NCBI GenBank assembly: GCA_003820375.1
Contig: RPQH01000029.1
Span: 1-46,160, forward strand
Reading direction: 5' to 3'
Source: Ignavibacteriota bacterium
GTDB taxonomy: Bacteria > Bacteroidota > Ignavibacteria > Tepidaquicellales > OLB5
Length of the DNA: 46,160 bases
In this document: one piece after another, positions 16,819 through 25,258 of the stretch
How positions within the stretch are numbered: position 1 is the stretch's first letter
How the letters are laid out: every line of letters begins with the position of its first letter
The notes under the pieces: generated by a model
What the model was told of the DNA's origin: nothing
The model's database searches: none
What the model saw: only the letters and a program-made list of their open reading frames with translations
Position numbers and translations under genes: made by a program

Positions 16819-16836
16819 TTCGTTGTTTAACGAAAT
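16817..16836. promoter_or_regulatory. probable ArsR operator
   Basis: ATTTCGTT (16817-16824) and AACGAAAT (16829-16836) form a perfect inverted repeat with a 4-base spacer. The repeat overlaps the arsR start codon and lies in the divergent region with the sensor-kinase gene. On the minus strand TATATTTC precedes or overlaps it, close to the Bacteroidota -7 element TAnnTTTG. The size and place suit an ArsR dimer site. Confidence 0.6.
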
Positions 16837-16938
16837 ATACTGGATAAAAATATTAAAATAAATACCATTTATTTTAATATTTCCTAATACTTGTTAAATG
16901 AGTTAATAATTGTTAATTTCAAAATAAGAACTGCTTTT

Positions 16939-18987
16939 ATGAAAAGTAAAAATAAATTCACTACTTTTCTTACTTTTATTCGTCCATGGTATATTATATC
17001 TATTGCTGTTGTGATTGCTGCTGTAATGGTTAGTTCTGCTTTTCTTGAGTTAAGCCAAAGTAAAGAAGAACTGCAAATTCTAATGAAACAGGAAGCTGAA
17101 TCTCTTATTGAGACAATCAATTGGAGCAGTGTTAATGCAGTAATATCAAATGAAGAAATTGAAGATCTTATAGGGCAAAGATTATTAAGCTCTGCAAGAA
17201 TGATATCAAGATTGGATAGTCTATCAATTTTAACTCCGACAGTACTTGAGGGGATAGCATTAGAAAACAATCTTTATAGAATTAATATTTTTAATAATGA
17301 TGGAGAAAAAGTTGTCAGTAATCCTCATCCCGATACTGCCCGGGAAACAGGTTTACAAAAACATTCTCCGGGCGAATTTATTAAACCTATTCTTAAAGGT
17401 GAAAAAGACGAGATAATAATAGGCTTTAAAGAAGCACGCCATGAAAAAGGTGACAGGTTTGCAGTTGCTGTTAAAAGAAAAAATAACAGGGATGGTGTTA
17501 TAGTTGTAAATGTTGATGCAGAATACATATTGGATTTTCAAAGAAAGACAGGATTTGACAAAATGATAAACGATATTGGGAACCATGAAGGAATTGAATA
17601 TATAGTTCTTCAGGATTTTAATGGAATAATATCTTCAAACCGGGATGTAAGCGGGATGAATAATATCGATAACGATACTTTTCTGAAACATACAACTGAA
17701 AGTGACTCAATTAATACAAGATATTTTGAATTTCAAAATAAAGAAATATTTGAAACAGCTAAAGTATTTTTTGTAAACGGTAAGAAGCTGGGAATATTCC
17801 GGGTAGGAATTTCAACAAAACAGATGCAGGCACTTGAATCAAGAATGTTAAGGCGTATTATAATATTATCAATAATACTCTTTCTTATATCATTCATTTC
17901 GATAAGTATAATATTTATCAGTCAGAATTATAAGTCTCTATCAACAAAGTATGAAAAAATCCGGACTTACACAGGAAATATATTGGCTAATATGGCAGAC
18001 GCAGTTATTTCAACTGATAAAACAGGCACTATTACAATATTTAATAAAAATGCTGAGCTCTTGTTTGGCTTAAAACAGGATACTATTTCAGGAAAAAAGA
18101 TAAATGAAGTTCTTCCCGAAAAATTTCATGAACTTGAAAAGCATATTAAATTTAAAAAAACTATCAATAATGAAGAAATATCTTTTTACAGAAACAGCAA
18201 AAATATAATAACAAGTGTAAGCTCGGCGTTTACATTTGATAAAGGCGGTAATGTAGACGCATTTACAATAGTAATAAAGGATATAACTGAAATAAAAAAT
18301 GCTGAAGAACAATCAAAGCAGCGGGAAAAATTTGCTGCAATGGGAGAGCTTGCTTCCGGCGTTGCGCATGAGATTAGGAATCCACTAAACACTATTAGCA
18401 TGATTGCTCAAAGATATGATAATGAATTTATTCCGGGTGAGAATAAAGACGAATATAAAAATATTACCGGCGTATTGCTTTCGGAAACTAAAAGAGTAAA
18501 TAATATAATACAGCAATTCCTCCGCTATGCAAGACCTCCCAAAATAAATTTAATAAATATTAATTCAATTGATTTTGTGAAAGATATTAAGAAAGTTGCG
18601 GAAGCATCGACAGGTTCAAAACAAATAAAATTAATATTTGTTAATAACGATAATTTTGATTTAAGGATTGATATAGACCTTATGAAACAGGCATTGATAA
18701 ATTTGCTAAATAATTCGATGGATGCTGTTAAAGAAGGCGGAGAAATTAACTTTAATATGCAAAAATATGAGAATAATGCAGAAATTGTTATAAGCGATAA
18801 CGGATACGGAATACCCGGGGAGAATTTGAGTAAAATATTTAATTTGTATTTCACAACAAAACCTAACGGTACAGGTTTAGGGCTGAGTTTAGTTCAACAA
18901 ATAGTTTCTCAGCATAACGGATTAATAAAAGTTGAAAGCATACCCGGAACAGGAACAAAATTTTTAATAACAATTCCACTGAACTGA
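16939..18987 (+). CDS. membrane sensor histidine kinase (NtrB-like) with Cache-type sensor and PAS
   Basis: From the ATG at 16939 the protein has 682 residues. It has membrane helix 1 (about 17-36), an extracytoplasmic domain of about 265 residues that reads like a Cache sensor ('LYRINIFNNDGEKVVSN'), membrane helix 2 (about 304-326), a PAS domain (about 342-453), a HisKA domain with H477 in 'ASGVAHEIRNPL', and a HATPase domain with 'LLNNSMDAV', 'DNGYGIPG' and 'GTGLGLSL'. A longer TTG start at 16891 is possible but would add non-signal residues. The sigma-54 response regulator starts 1 base after its stop, so the two form a pair. The ligand is unknown. Confidence 0.9.
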   Translation: MKSKNKFTTFLTFIRPWYIISIAVVIAAVMVSSAFLELSQSKEELQILMKQEAESLIETINWSSVNAVISNEEIEDLIGQRLLSSARMISRLDSLSILTPTVLEGIALENNLYRINIFNNDGEKVVSNPHPDTARETGLQKHSPGEFIKPILKGEKDEIIIGFKEARHEKGDRFAVAVKRKNNRDGVIVVNVDAEYILDFQRKTGFDKMINDIGNHEGIEYIVLQDFNGIISSNRDVSGMNNIDNDTFLKHTTESDSINTRYFEFQNKEIFETAKVFFVNGKKLGIFRVGISTKQMQALESRMLRRIIILSIILFLISFISISIIFISQNYKSLSTKYEKIRTYTGNILANMADAVISTDKTGTITIFNKNAELLFGLKQDTISGKKINEVLPEKFHELEKHIKFKKTINNEEISFYRNSKNIITSVSSAFTFDKGGNVDAFTIVIKDITEIKNAEEQSKQREKFAAMGELASGVAHEIRNPLNTISMIAQRYDNEFIPGENKDEYKNITGVLLSETKRVNNIIQQFLRYARPPKINLININSIDFVKDIKKVAEASTGSKQIKLIFVNNDNFDLRIDIDLMKQALINLLNNSMDAVKEGGEINFNMQKYENNAEIVISDNGYGIPGENLSKIFNLYFTTKPNGTGLGLSLVQQIVSQHNGLIKVESIPGTGTKFLITIPLN

Positions 18988-18988
18988 A

Positions 18989-20335
18989 ATGAATATTTTA
19001 ATAATAGATGATGAGCAAGCCCAGAGGATGATACTTTCAGGAAACCTGAAAAAGAAAGGTCATTATATTATTGAGGCGTCCTCAGGTGATGAAGGTATCG
19101 AAAAAGCTGTAAAAAATGATATTGATATAGTTATTACAGATTTTAAAATGCCCGGTAAAAATGGTATAGAGGTTTTGAAAGCTATAATAACTTTAAAACC
19201 TGAAATAGCTGTAGTAATTGTTACTGCATTCGGAACAATAGAAGACGCAGTCTGTGCAATGAAAGAGGGAGCTTACGATTATATAACAAAACCCATTGAC
19301 CTTAATGAACTTGATAATCTCATTAAAAGAATATCAGAACGCCAGCAATTGATTTCGGAAAATAAACTGTTGAAGGAAAAGCTGGGCGAGAAATATTCTA
19401 TCGGCAGCATCATTACACGTTCAAAAAAAATGGGAGAAATGTTAAGTGTTGCTTCAAGAATAGCGGAGAGTAAAGCTTCAGTATTGATTACAGGCGAAAG
19501 CGGAACAGGCAAAGAACTTCTTGCAAATGCCATTCATTTTGCCAGTGAACGCAAAAATAAACCGTTTATTGTTGTAAATTGTGCAGCATTAAATGATAAC
19601 CTGCTTGAAAGTGAATTATTTGGTCATGAAAAAGGTGCTTTTACGGGTGCGGACAGAAAACGAATTGGCAGGTTTGAAGCTGCAAACGGCGGAACAATGT
19701 TCCTTGACGAAATTGGAGATCTGCCTTTATCTACTCAGATTAAATTGCTTAGAGTACTTCAGGAAGAAAAGTTTGAACGAGTAGGTTCTTCTGAGCAAAT
19801 TAAAGTTGATATAAGGATTATAACAGCTACAAATAAGGACCTTGAAGATCTCATTAAAGAAGAAAAATTCAGAGAAGACCTGTATTTCAGGTTAAATGTC
19901 GTATCAATACATATACCCGCATTAAGAGAGAGGAAAGAAGATATTATTCCATTGGCTGAATTTTTCATTAATAAGTATAATAAAGAATCGAAAGTTAATA
20001 TAAATTCTCTATCAAAAGAAGCAGCAGAAAAATTATATAAATATAATTACCCGGGAAATGTCAGAGAACTGGAGAATATAATTTACAGGGCTGTTGTTCT
20101 TTCAAGAAATGAAATTATTACATCAGAAGACATATTTATTAATATTGGTGCTGAGGGTGATGATGAGATAAATATAAACTCATTTGACCTATCCGGGCAG
20201 GTTGAAAAGCTTGAGAAAAAACTTGTAATACAGGCACTGGAACAATCTAATAATAACCAATCAGCCGCTGCAAGAATGCTTGGAATATCGGAAAGAAATT
20301 TAAGATACAGGTTGAATAAGTGGGGAATGAAGTAA
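18989..20335 (+). CDS. sigma-54-dependent response regulator (NtrC family)
   Basis: The 448-residue protein has a receiver domain with phospho-acceptor D51 ('VITDFKMPG'), a AAA+ domain with Walker A 'GESGTGKE', the sigma-54 contact loop 'GAFTGA' and Walker B 'FLDEIGD', and a Fis-type helix-turn-helix at the end ('[19 protein letters not shown]'). It activates sigma-54 promoters when phosphorylated, most likely by the kinase 1 base upstream. The nearest strong sigma-54 promoter drives the convergent small secreted gene at 20444-20872, a likely target. A bidirectional terminator follows at 20404-20432. Confidence 0.95.
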   Translation: MNILIIDDEQAQRMILSGNLKKKGHYIIEASSGDEGIEKAVKNDIDIVITDFKMPGKNGIEVLKAIITLKPEIAVVIVTAFGTIEDAVCAMKEGAYDYITKPIDLNELDNLIKRISERQQLISENKLLKEKLGEKYSIGSIITRSKKMGEMLSVASRIAESKASVLITGESGTGKELLANAIHFASERKNKPFIVVNCAALNDNLLESELFGHEKGAFTGADRKRIGRFEAANGGTMFLDEIGDLPLSTQIKLLRVLQEEKFERVGSSEQIKVDIRIITATNKDLEDLIKEEKFREDLYFRLNVVSIHIPALRERKEDIIPLAEFFINKYNKESKVNINSLSKEAAEKLYKYNYPGNVRELENIIYRAVVLSRNEIITSEDIFINIGAEGDDEININSFDLSGQVEKLEKKLVIQALEQSNNNQSAAARMLGISERNLRYRLNKWGMK

Positions 20336-20403
20336 CTCTTCAAAGAAGCAAAAAATATTTTTATAATACACTATGCACCTAAGAAAGTTCATTTACAAAA
20401 AAA

Positions 20404-20432
20404 CTAAGGCACTCATTACCGGAGTGCCTTAG
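20404..20432. terminator. bidirectional intrinsic terminator
   Basis: CTAAGGCACTC (20404-20414) and GAGTGCCTTAG (20422-20432) form a perfect 11-base stem with a 7-base loop. An A-run lies on the left (a T-run for the minus strand) and T-rich sequence on the right. It lies between the convergent response regulator and secreted-protein genes and serves both. Confidence 0.88.
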
Positions 20433-20443
20433 CATCTTTAATT

Positions 20444-20872
20444 TTACTTCCAGCATTTTCCTTTACCGTTGCCATTGAATCCTTTACCATTTTTCCATCC
20501 TTTGCCGTTGCCATTTGACCATTTTGGAACACCGTTTTCATCCGCAAAATACATTTTGTTTCCGTCCTGTTCAATTTCCCATGGATAAATATCATTTCCT
20601 TTTACTTCAGCTTTGATGACTGCTTTAGTATCCTTCTTCAGTTCATACTTATTATCTTCCCAATACCAGAACGGTCCCATATGAATTTGATACACAGTTC
20701 CGTCATCTGCTGAAAAGGTTGATAAAGGACGGTTCACGTCTGTTATAGTTCCTGTGAGTGTCAGAACATTATCTGTATCCCATCTTTCCCCTTTATCTCC
20801 TGATCTCTGGGCATAAATAAATGATAAAGAAAACACCAGCATTATTAATGTGATTGCTTTTATTGAGTTCAT
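20444..20872 (-). CDS. small secreted OB-fold-like protein with Gly/Asn/Lys tail
   Basis: The 142-residue protein has a signal peptide ending near 'FIYAQ'. A compact beta-rich domain follows ('VLTLTGTITDVNRPL', 'GTVYQIHMGPFWYW', 'TKAVIKAEVKGNDIYPWEI') that reads like an exported OB fold. The tail has repeated Gly-Asn-Gly-Lys units (about 120-140) and ends in Cys-Trp-Lys. AGGAG about 8 bases before the ATG supports the start. A close sigma-54 promoter match (20918-20936) lies upstream, and the NtrC-type gene ends next door. Function unknown; an envelope-stress or ligand-binding role is a guess. Confidence 0.75.
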   Translation of the reverse strand: MNSIKAITLIMLVFSLSFIYAQRSGDKGERWDTDNVLTLTGTITDVNRPLSTFSADDGTVYQIHMGPFWYWEDNKYELKKDTKAVIKAEVKGNDIYPWEIEQDGNKMYFADENGVPKWSNGNGKGWKNGKGFNGNGKGKCWK

Positions 20873-20917
20873 TTAACTTTCTCCTAAATTTTAAATTGTT
20901 TTAAACAAACATATAAT

Positions 20918-20936
20918 AAGCAATCTTCATGCCATA
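20918..20936 (-). promoter_or_regulatory. sigma-54 promoter
   Basis: Read on the minus strand, TGGCAT-GAAGA-TTGCT gives GG (20933-20932), exactly 10 bases, then GC (20921-20920), close to the consensus TGGCAC-N5-TTGCT. Transcription would begin near 20909, giving a leader of about 37 bases that contains the ribosome-binding site of the OB-fold-like gene. Confidence 0.8.
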
Positions 20937-20983
20937 AATATTTGCGGATAATGTTAAAAAATTCGATAATCTAAATATTAATA

Positions 20984-21019
20984 TCGGCATTATCCCCTAT
21001 TGTTCGTCATTTTTGCCGA
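20984..21019 (-). promoter_or_regulatory. possible activator (UAS) site
   Basis: TCGGCA (20984-20989) and TGCCGA (21014-21019) are inverted half-sites 30 bases apart (about three helical turns), roughly 75-110 bases upstream of the predicted sigma-54 start. This is where NtrC-type activators usually bind. Prediction only. Confidence 0.3.
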
Positions 21020-21051
21020 GTTGATGTGTTAAAAGAACATAATAATTTACC

Positions 21052-21723
21052 TTATGCTGTCTCAATCTTCAGACGGGCTAATATTCCTTTGTTTTGTGAT
21101 TTATCATATTCATCATTATATTTAATTGAAGGAATAATGAATTTTTTTCTAGAATGATCAGCCAATATATTTCCTATAAATTCATCCCGTTCGTAAGGTA
21201 GTCTGTCACTATAATACAGCTCTTTTAAAAAATCGCTCAAATGCTGCTTTATCAGGCTGTCATTCATTCCTCCGCAAAAAATTATATATTTCTCTTTCCA
21301 GTAATAGCTTCTGAAAAAAGTTTCTAAAGCATTGAATCTGCTCTCTTTTATTTCATTGAATATCTCGTCACTTGAGACATCACATTTTATATTAAATAAT
21401 GATGATTCAATTATTCTTTGCTCATTTGAATGAATTCCATACGGTTTTATGCTTGTAAGAAAATATCTTTTTTGATATTCATATTTAGGAAAGACTTCTT
21501 CTAATATTTCTCTGTATCCAAAGTAATCTTTGCTGTATTTGCCCAATTCCAGCAGAATGTTATCAAATGTATAAGATATATCTTTATAAGCATTAATTTT
21601 TTTATCATCCCACTCTATAATTGGGTCATAAGCAACTATCCAGATTGGAGAATCCGGGTCTCCGTAACCCATAAATTGGGATGCGATTTTCCTGTTTTGT
21701 CCGGATGTCATAAAATTTACCAT
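21052..21723 (-). CDS. hypothetical protein of unrecognised family
   Basis: This is a soluble protein of about 223 residues without signal or membrane segments. In-frame ATGs lie at 21777, 21723 and 21711; the first overlaps the aminotransferase stop, so 21723 or 21711 is preferred. Visible features are 'GYGDPDSPIWIVAYDP' near the start, 'RYFLTSIKPYG', 'KYIIFCGGMND' and 'KKFIIPSIKYND'. The pattern of a Gly-Asp-Pro loop, an 'IIFCGG' strand and a late 'PS' strand is faintly like the uracil-DNA-glycosylase superfamily, but catalytic residues cannot be assigned. Co-oriented with the class V aminotransferase. No function is claimed. Confidence 0.7.
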   Translation of the reverse strand: MVNFMTSGQNRKIASQFMGYGDPDSPIWIVAYDPIIEWDDKKINAYKDISYTFDNILLELGKYSKDYFGYREILEEVFPKYEYQKRYFLTSIKPYGIHSNEQRIIESSLFNIKCDVSSDEIFNEIKESRFNALETFFRSYYWKEKYIIFCGGMNDSLIKQHLSDFLKELYYSDRLPYERDEFIGNILADHSRKKFIIPSIKYNDEYDKSQNKGILARLKIETA

Positions 21724-21751
21724 ATTATTAATTATTAAAAAACTTTTAATA

Positions 21752-23107
21752 TTAATTTGGATTAAGTACAACTTCATTACATGAAAAGCCGGAAATTAAT
21801 GCATCGTAATTTGCACTCCACCTGTTTTCCGCTATCCTGCTTAATTCTTCAAGCAGTATATCAATCTCTTCTTTTGTGTTAAAAATACCAATCGTTACTC
21901 TTACTGCTCCCGGAAGATCAATATCCTCACCCAGAACAAGCTTTGCCCTGAGTTCGGTTGTATCGGTAAGTCCAAGCAGAAAATGCAGATAAGGATGTGC
22001 ACAGAAACAACCGTTTCTAGTTGCAATAGCCGATTCATAGTTTAAAACACTTGAGACAAGATTATTGCTTAAATCTTTAACGTTGAATGAAATAACACCA
22101 AGCCTGTCCTTCAGCTTGAAATCACCCAATAAATTAATTCCTTCAATACGTTTCAATCCTTTTAAAGCATATCCGGTTAATTCCATTTCATGCTGCCTGA
22201 TATTATCCAATCCAACTTCATCAAGGAATTTAAGGGATTCCGCCAGAGCAATTGCCCCTGCAATATTAGGTGTTCCTCCCTGATGCCTGTCAGGTGATTT
22301 TGCAAAATAAACATCATCAGTTGTTACATAAACAACTGTTCCGCCTCCGGGAATATATGGTTCAGCTTCATCAAGAATTTTTCTTGGACCAATCAGAAAC
22401 GCTGAGCCGAACGGAGCATATGCTTTATGTCCTGCCCCTGCAAGGAAATCAATATGTTCAATGTCATCATTTGGCTTTACATCAATTGCTTTATGAGCCA
22501 GCAACTGTGCCGCATCAACCAGGATTTTTGCACCGTTCTGATGCGCAAGACGTGCAATACCATGTATATCAGGCATATAACCGGTGACATTTGAAGCTCC
22601 TGTAACTGCGACAAGTTTCACTTTATATTTGTGCAGCTTGTATTCCAGGTCAGCCATATTAATTGTGCCGTCCGGGTTCAAGCCAAAATGCTGAACTTCC
22701 GACCTTTTTCTATGCGGAAGGTCATTAGAGTGATGTTCCATCATGGAAACCAGAGTAATGCCTTCTATTCCGGACATTACACTTGCAGCTATATCAAGAG
22801 CATATGTTGTATTGGATGTTAATATAACTGCGTTATCCTCACTATCTGCTTTTACATAACGGTAAATCGTGTCGTAAACATGGTCAAAAAGCTCACTTGA
22901 TATCATTGAAAGGAAATGATGCCCTCTATGCACATTAGCATAATAATTCTTAAGAAAATCGATGTATTTATTAAGAACCCTTAGCGGAGGATGAGTTGAT
23001 GCACCATGGTCAAAATAAATGAGCTTTTTAAACTCATCACTGCCATACACCTTAAATTCTTTTTGTGTAATCGGGAATTGACTTCTTATTTCTTCAATAT
23101 TAAACAT
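21752..23107 (-). CDS. class V aminotransferase (cysteine-desulfurase-like)
   Basis: The 451-residue PLP enzyme matches the class V / SufS-like fold: 'YFDHGASTHPP' at the N-terminus, 'EHHSNDLPHR', 'ILVDAAQLLAHK' (D198, PLP ring), the PLP lysine K228 in 'GAGHKAYAPFG', and a late loop 'RNGCFCAHPY' with C367 and C369 where desulfurases carry the catalytic Cys. Unlike housekeeping SufS it stands alone, with no suf genes nearby. It may be a cysteine desulfurase or another sulfur-handling lyase. The upstream region (23108-23838) is long, AT-rich and contains paired GATACC/GGTATC repeats. Confidence 0.85.
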   Translation of the reverse strand: MFNIEEIRSQFPITQKEFKVYGSDEFKKLIYFDHGASTHPPLRVLNKYIDFLKNYYANVHRGHHFLSMISSELFDHVYDTIYRYVKADSEDNAVILTSNTTYALDIAASVMSGIEGITLVSMMEHHSNDLPHRKRSEVQHFGLNPDGTINMADLEYKLHKYKVKLVAVTGASNVTGYMPDIHGIARLAHQNGAKILVDAAQLLAHKAIDVKPNDDIEHIDFLAGAGHKAYAPFGSAFLIGPRKILDEAEPYIPGGGTVVYVTTDDVYFAKSPDRHQGGTPNIAGAIALAESLKFLDEVGLDNIRQHEMELTGYALKGLKRIEGINLLGDFKLKDRLGVISFNVKDLSNNLVSSVLNYESAIATRNGCFCAHPYLHFLLGLTDTTELRAKLVLGEDIDLPGAVRVTIGIFNTKEEIDILLEELSRIAENRWSANYDALISGFSCNEVVLNPN

Positions 23108-23129
23108 ATTCAGTAATATACAGTTAATG

Positions 23130-23175
23130 GATACCTTTTTAGTTAGTATTTATAAATATCAGCAATATTGGTATC
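23130..23175. repeat. GATACC...GGTATC element, copy 1
   Basis: GATACC (23130-23135) and GGTATC (23170-23175) flank the palindrome TATTTATAAATA (23147-23158). A similar arrangement recurs at 25335-25372. It lies just upstream of the aminotransferase start and could be an operator. Confidence 0.4.
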
Positions 23176-23639
23176 GATGTTTGTATCTAAAAATACCTAT
23201 ATATTTAGTATATATAAATACGTAAGTATTATATTTATAAGAAGTTAATACATTTTTATTAAGAAAAACAGTCTCTATTTTTTACACGTTGTATTTATGT
23301 TGGATTAAATGCATTAATAAACACATTGAAAAAAATTCTGCAAAAAAATTTTATAAATGTATGTATGAAGAAGATCGGTCAAAAAAGATGATAAATAAAT
23401 TTTAAATATTATTTTGAATTTTCATTTAGAAGAAACTACGTTTAGAAAATCTTAAGTAATAAAATCCGCAAAATCAATTTTCCGGAATTGTTCAGTATTA
23501 ATTTTCCTTCCTTACAAAAATATATAGTATATCATAACTGTATCTTTTGCGTACCATACACATTAATTTTCGATATTAAATTATTTAAACATTGACATCA
23601 TAGTAACATCTTTAAAAGTGTATAATATGTAGATTATAT

Positions 23640-23656
23640 GTGTTTAATTATAACAC
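23640..23656 (+). promoter_or_regulatory. possible activator (UAS) palindrome
   Basis: GTGTT-TAATTAT-AACAC (23640-23656) is a near-perfect palindrome about 200 bases upstream of the predicted sigma-54 start near 23860. A second palindrome, ATGTATACAT, is at 23688-23697. Either could bind the sigma-54 activator encoded downstream. No coding sequence is seen in 23108-23838 otherwise. Confidence 0.35.
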
Positions 23657-23833
23657 ACTCAATTTATGAATAAATACGCTTTATTTGATGTATACATGAA
23701 TTACAGAAAATGCTAATTTTATTCTGTATTATATCTATACACATTTGTTTTCCATTAATTTTTTCCAAAAATTCTATGTGATATAAGTTATCTGTAAATA
23801 TATAAGTTAGATAATTTTTTATTTTAAAAATTT

Positions 23834-23850
23834 TTGGAATGGAAATTGCT
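23834..23850 (+). promoter_or_regulatory. sigma-54 promoter of the GcvH-like operon
   Basis: TTTGGAATGGAAATTGCT-type sequence gives GG (23836-23837), exactly 10 bases, then GC (23848-23849), with the canonical TTGCT block. The predicted start is near 23860, which leaves a leader of about 32 bases with AGGAG (23881-23885) ahead of the TTG start at 23893. The downstream operon encodes its own sigma-54 activator. Confidence 0.72.
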
Positions 23851-23892
23851 TTCATTATTACCAAGAACCTGACTCATGAAAGGAGAATTAAA

Positions 23893-24549
23893 TTGGTTAT
23901 CTTATTTGTAATACTAACATTAATTATTGCGTTATCAATAGAACACATCATAGCAAAACAAAGGAAATCTGCAACTGTATCATTAGTATCAGACATTCCT
24001 GTATTCGATAAATCCAGCGTTTATGCACCGTCCGGGTATTTAGTGTCTAACTATCATACATGGGCTCATCCTGAAGACAAAGCTGTAAAAGTCGGAATAG
24101 ATAATTTTGCAGTAAAAGCATTGGGTAATATTTTTATTAAATATATAGCAAATCCGGGAGAGTCCGTAAAAAAGGGTGATACTATAATAAAAGCTGAAGT
24201 TCACGGTCAGCAAATTAATTTCAAATCTCCATTAAGCGGGACTATAAAAACTATAAACAACCTTCTTTTCAATAACACCGTAAAAGATGCATATGGTAAA
24301 GACTGGGGTTTAATTATTGAGAATGAGGATAACAAAGAAGGCTTAATGTCCGGAAACCAGGCACAACACTGGTTAAAAAAAGAGATGAGGAGATTAAAAG
24401 ATTTTCTCGCAGAGAGTTCTTTTGCACCTGAAGCTGTCGGAGTTACAATGTACGACGGCGGTAATATTGTTGAAGGTGTTCTTTCATCATTGAACGAGAG
24501 AGTAATTCCGGATTTTGAAGAACAATTCTTGAACGGTAACAATGAATGA
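23893..24549 (+). CDS. membrane-anchored GcvH-like protein without lipoyl lysine
   Basis: The protein has about 218 residues from a TTG start supported by AGGAG 7 bases upstream. An upstream ATG at 23839 falls inside the sigma-54 promoter and would not be transcribed from it. It has a membrane helix (first 18-20 residues) and then a glycine-cleavage H-like domain ('VKVGIDNFAVKALGNIFIKYI', 'PGESVKKGDTIIKAEV', 'FKSPLSGTIKTIN'). Where H-protein has the lipoylated Lys in 'ESVKA', this reads 'AEVHGQQ', so lipoylation is unlikely. The end has 'GVTMYDGGNIVEG', shared with the next gene. It overlaps that gene by 8 bases. Function unknown. Confidence 0.8.
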   Translation: MVILFVILTLIIALSIEHIIAKQRKSATVSLVSDIPVFDKSSVYAPSGYLVSNYHTWAHPEDKAVKVGIDNFAVKALGNIFIKYIANPGESVKKGDTIIKAEVHGQQINFKSPLSGTIKTINNLLFNNTVKDAYGKDWGLIIENEDNKEGLMSGNQAQHWLKKEMRRLKDFLAESSFAPEAVGVTMYDGGNIVEGVLSSLNERVIPDFEEQFLNGNNE

Positions 24550-25258
24550 ATCAGATAAATATAGAAGCTTCGATGATGTAAAGTGCCTCTGGATGAAATG
24601 CGGGGCTATTGACTACAAAATATGTGATAAAAATTTTGCATGTGAAAACTGTGATTTTGATAAACAAATGCTTTCAGGGTTGAAGATAAAGGGTGATGTA
24701 CAGGAAAAAATTGAGAGTATGTTTGGTATTGGCCAGCATACTGTTTCATTTACTCACCCTTGTTATCACTTTTGCAGCGGGCTGATGGTAAGAAACTTCA
24801 TAGCAAACAACTATTATCTCGGAATTGAGCCCTATATTGCAAAATTTATTGATAAATACAGTTTATTAAAGTACAGTAATTCAAATGACAATGTTAAAAA
24901 GGGTGAACCTGTACTGAATATTAGTAATGGCTGGGGTGAAGTTAATGTGCTTTCACCCTTCAGCTTTAACTTTGTTGAAAAGCTTGAAATGAACAATGTT
25001 TTTTCCCGTGACTTACACTGGTTCGCGATAATAGAAGCCGAAAGATTCGAAATACTGGGTAATTCCATCAACAAAAGAGTCTATTTTGATAAATTGTACG
25101 AAACAAAGCTAAGCCTGCTAAATCTGATGAAAACATCGGAAGAAGCTGGAGTTACAATGTATGATGGAGGGGCAATTATTGAAAACTGGTCTGATATTTT
25201 AGGAAAAAGCACATACAAAAATTTACTGGAAAAGTTATTTTCCGGAGATTCTATTTGA
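24542..25258 (+). CDS. GcvH-like protein with N-terminal Cys cluster, no lipoyl lysine
   Basis: The 238-residue soluble protein has an N-terminal block 'CLWMKCGAIDYKICDKNF' then 'CENCDFDKQM', giving C15, C20, C28, C34 and C37, a likely metal or Fe-S site. An H-protein-like domain follows ('VKKGEPVLNI', 'GEVNVLSPFS') in which the lipoyl-lysine position is not Lys. The C-terminal 'EEAGVTMYDGGAIIEN' matches the partner gene upstream. Related proteins with this Cys block are known in Bacteroidota and deltaproteobacterial genomes and are often labelled glycine cleavage H, without any GcvP or GcvT nearby, as here. A role as redox or binding adaptor is inference. Confidence 0.8.
   Translation: MNESDKYRSFDDVKCLWMKCGAIDYKICDKNFACENCDFDKQMLSGLKIKGDVQEKIESMFGIGQHTVSFTHPCYHFCSGLMVRNFIANNYYLGIEPYIAKFIDKYSLLKYSNSNDNVKKGEPVLNISNGWGEVNVLSPFSFNFVEKLEMNNVFSRDLHWFAIIEAERFEILGNSINKRVYFDKLYETKLSLLNLMKTSEEAGVTMYDGGAIIENWSDILGKSTYKNLLEKLFSGDSI

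Noticed and set aside
22065..22822. Plus-strand open frames opposite the aminotransferase
   Set aside because: Antisense to a well-supported PLP enzyme, with no recognisable product.
23592..23626. TTGACA and TATAAT that look like a sigma-70 promoter
   Set aside because: The spacer is 23 bases, too long for a normal sigma-70 promoter, and the sigma-54 match at 23834 explains the downstream start better.
23893..25258. Functional glycine cleavage H proteins
   Set aside because: The lipoyl-lysine position is not Lys in either protein and no gcvT, gcvP or lipoate ligase gene is nearby.
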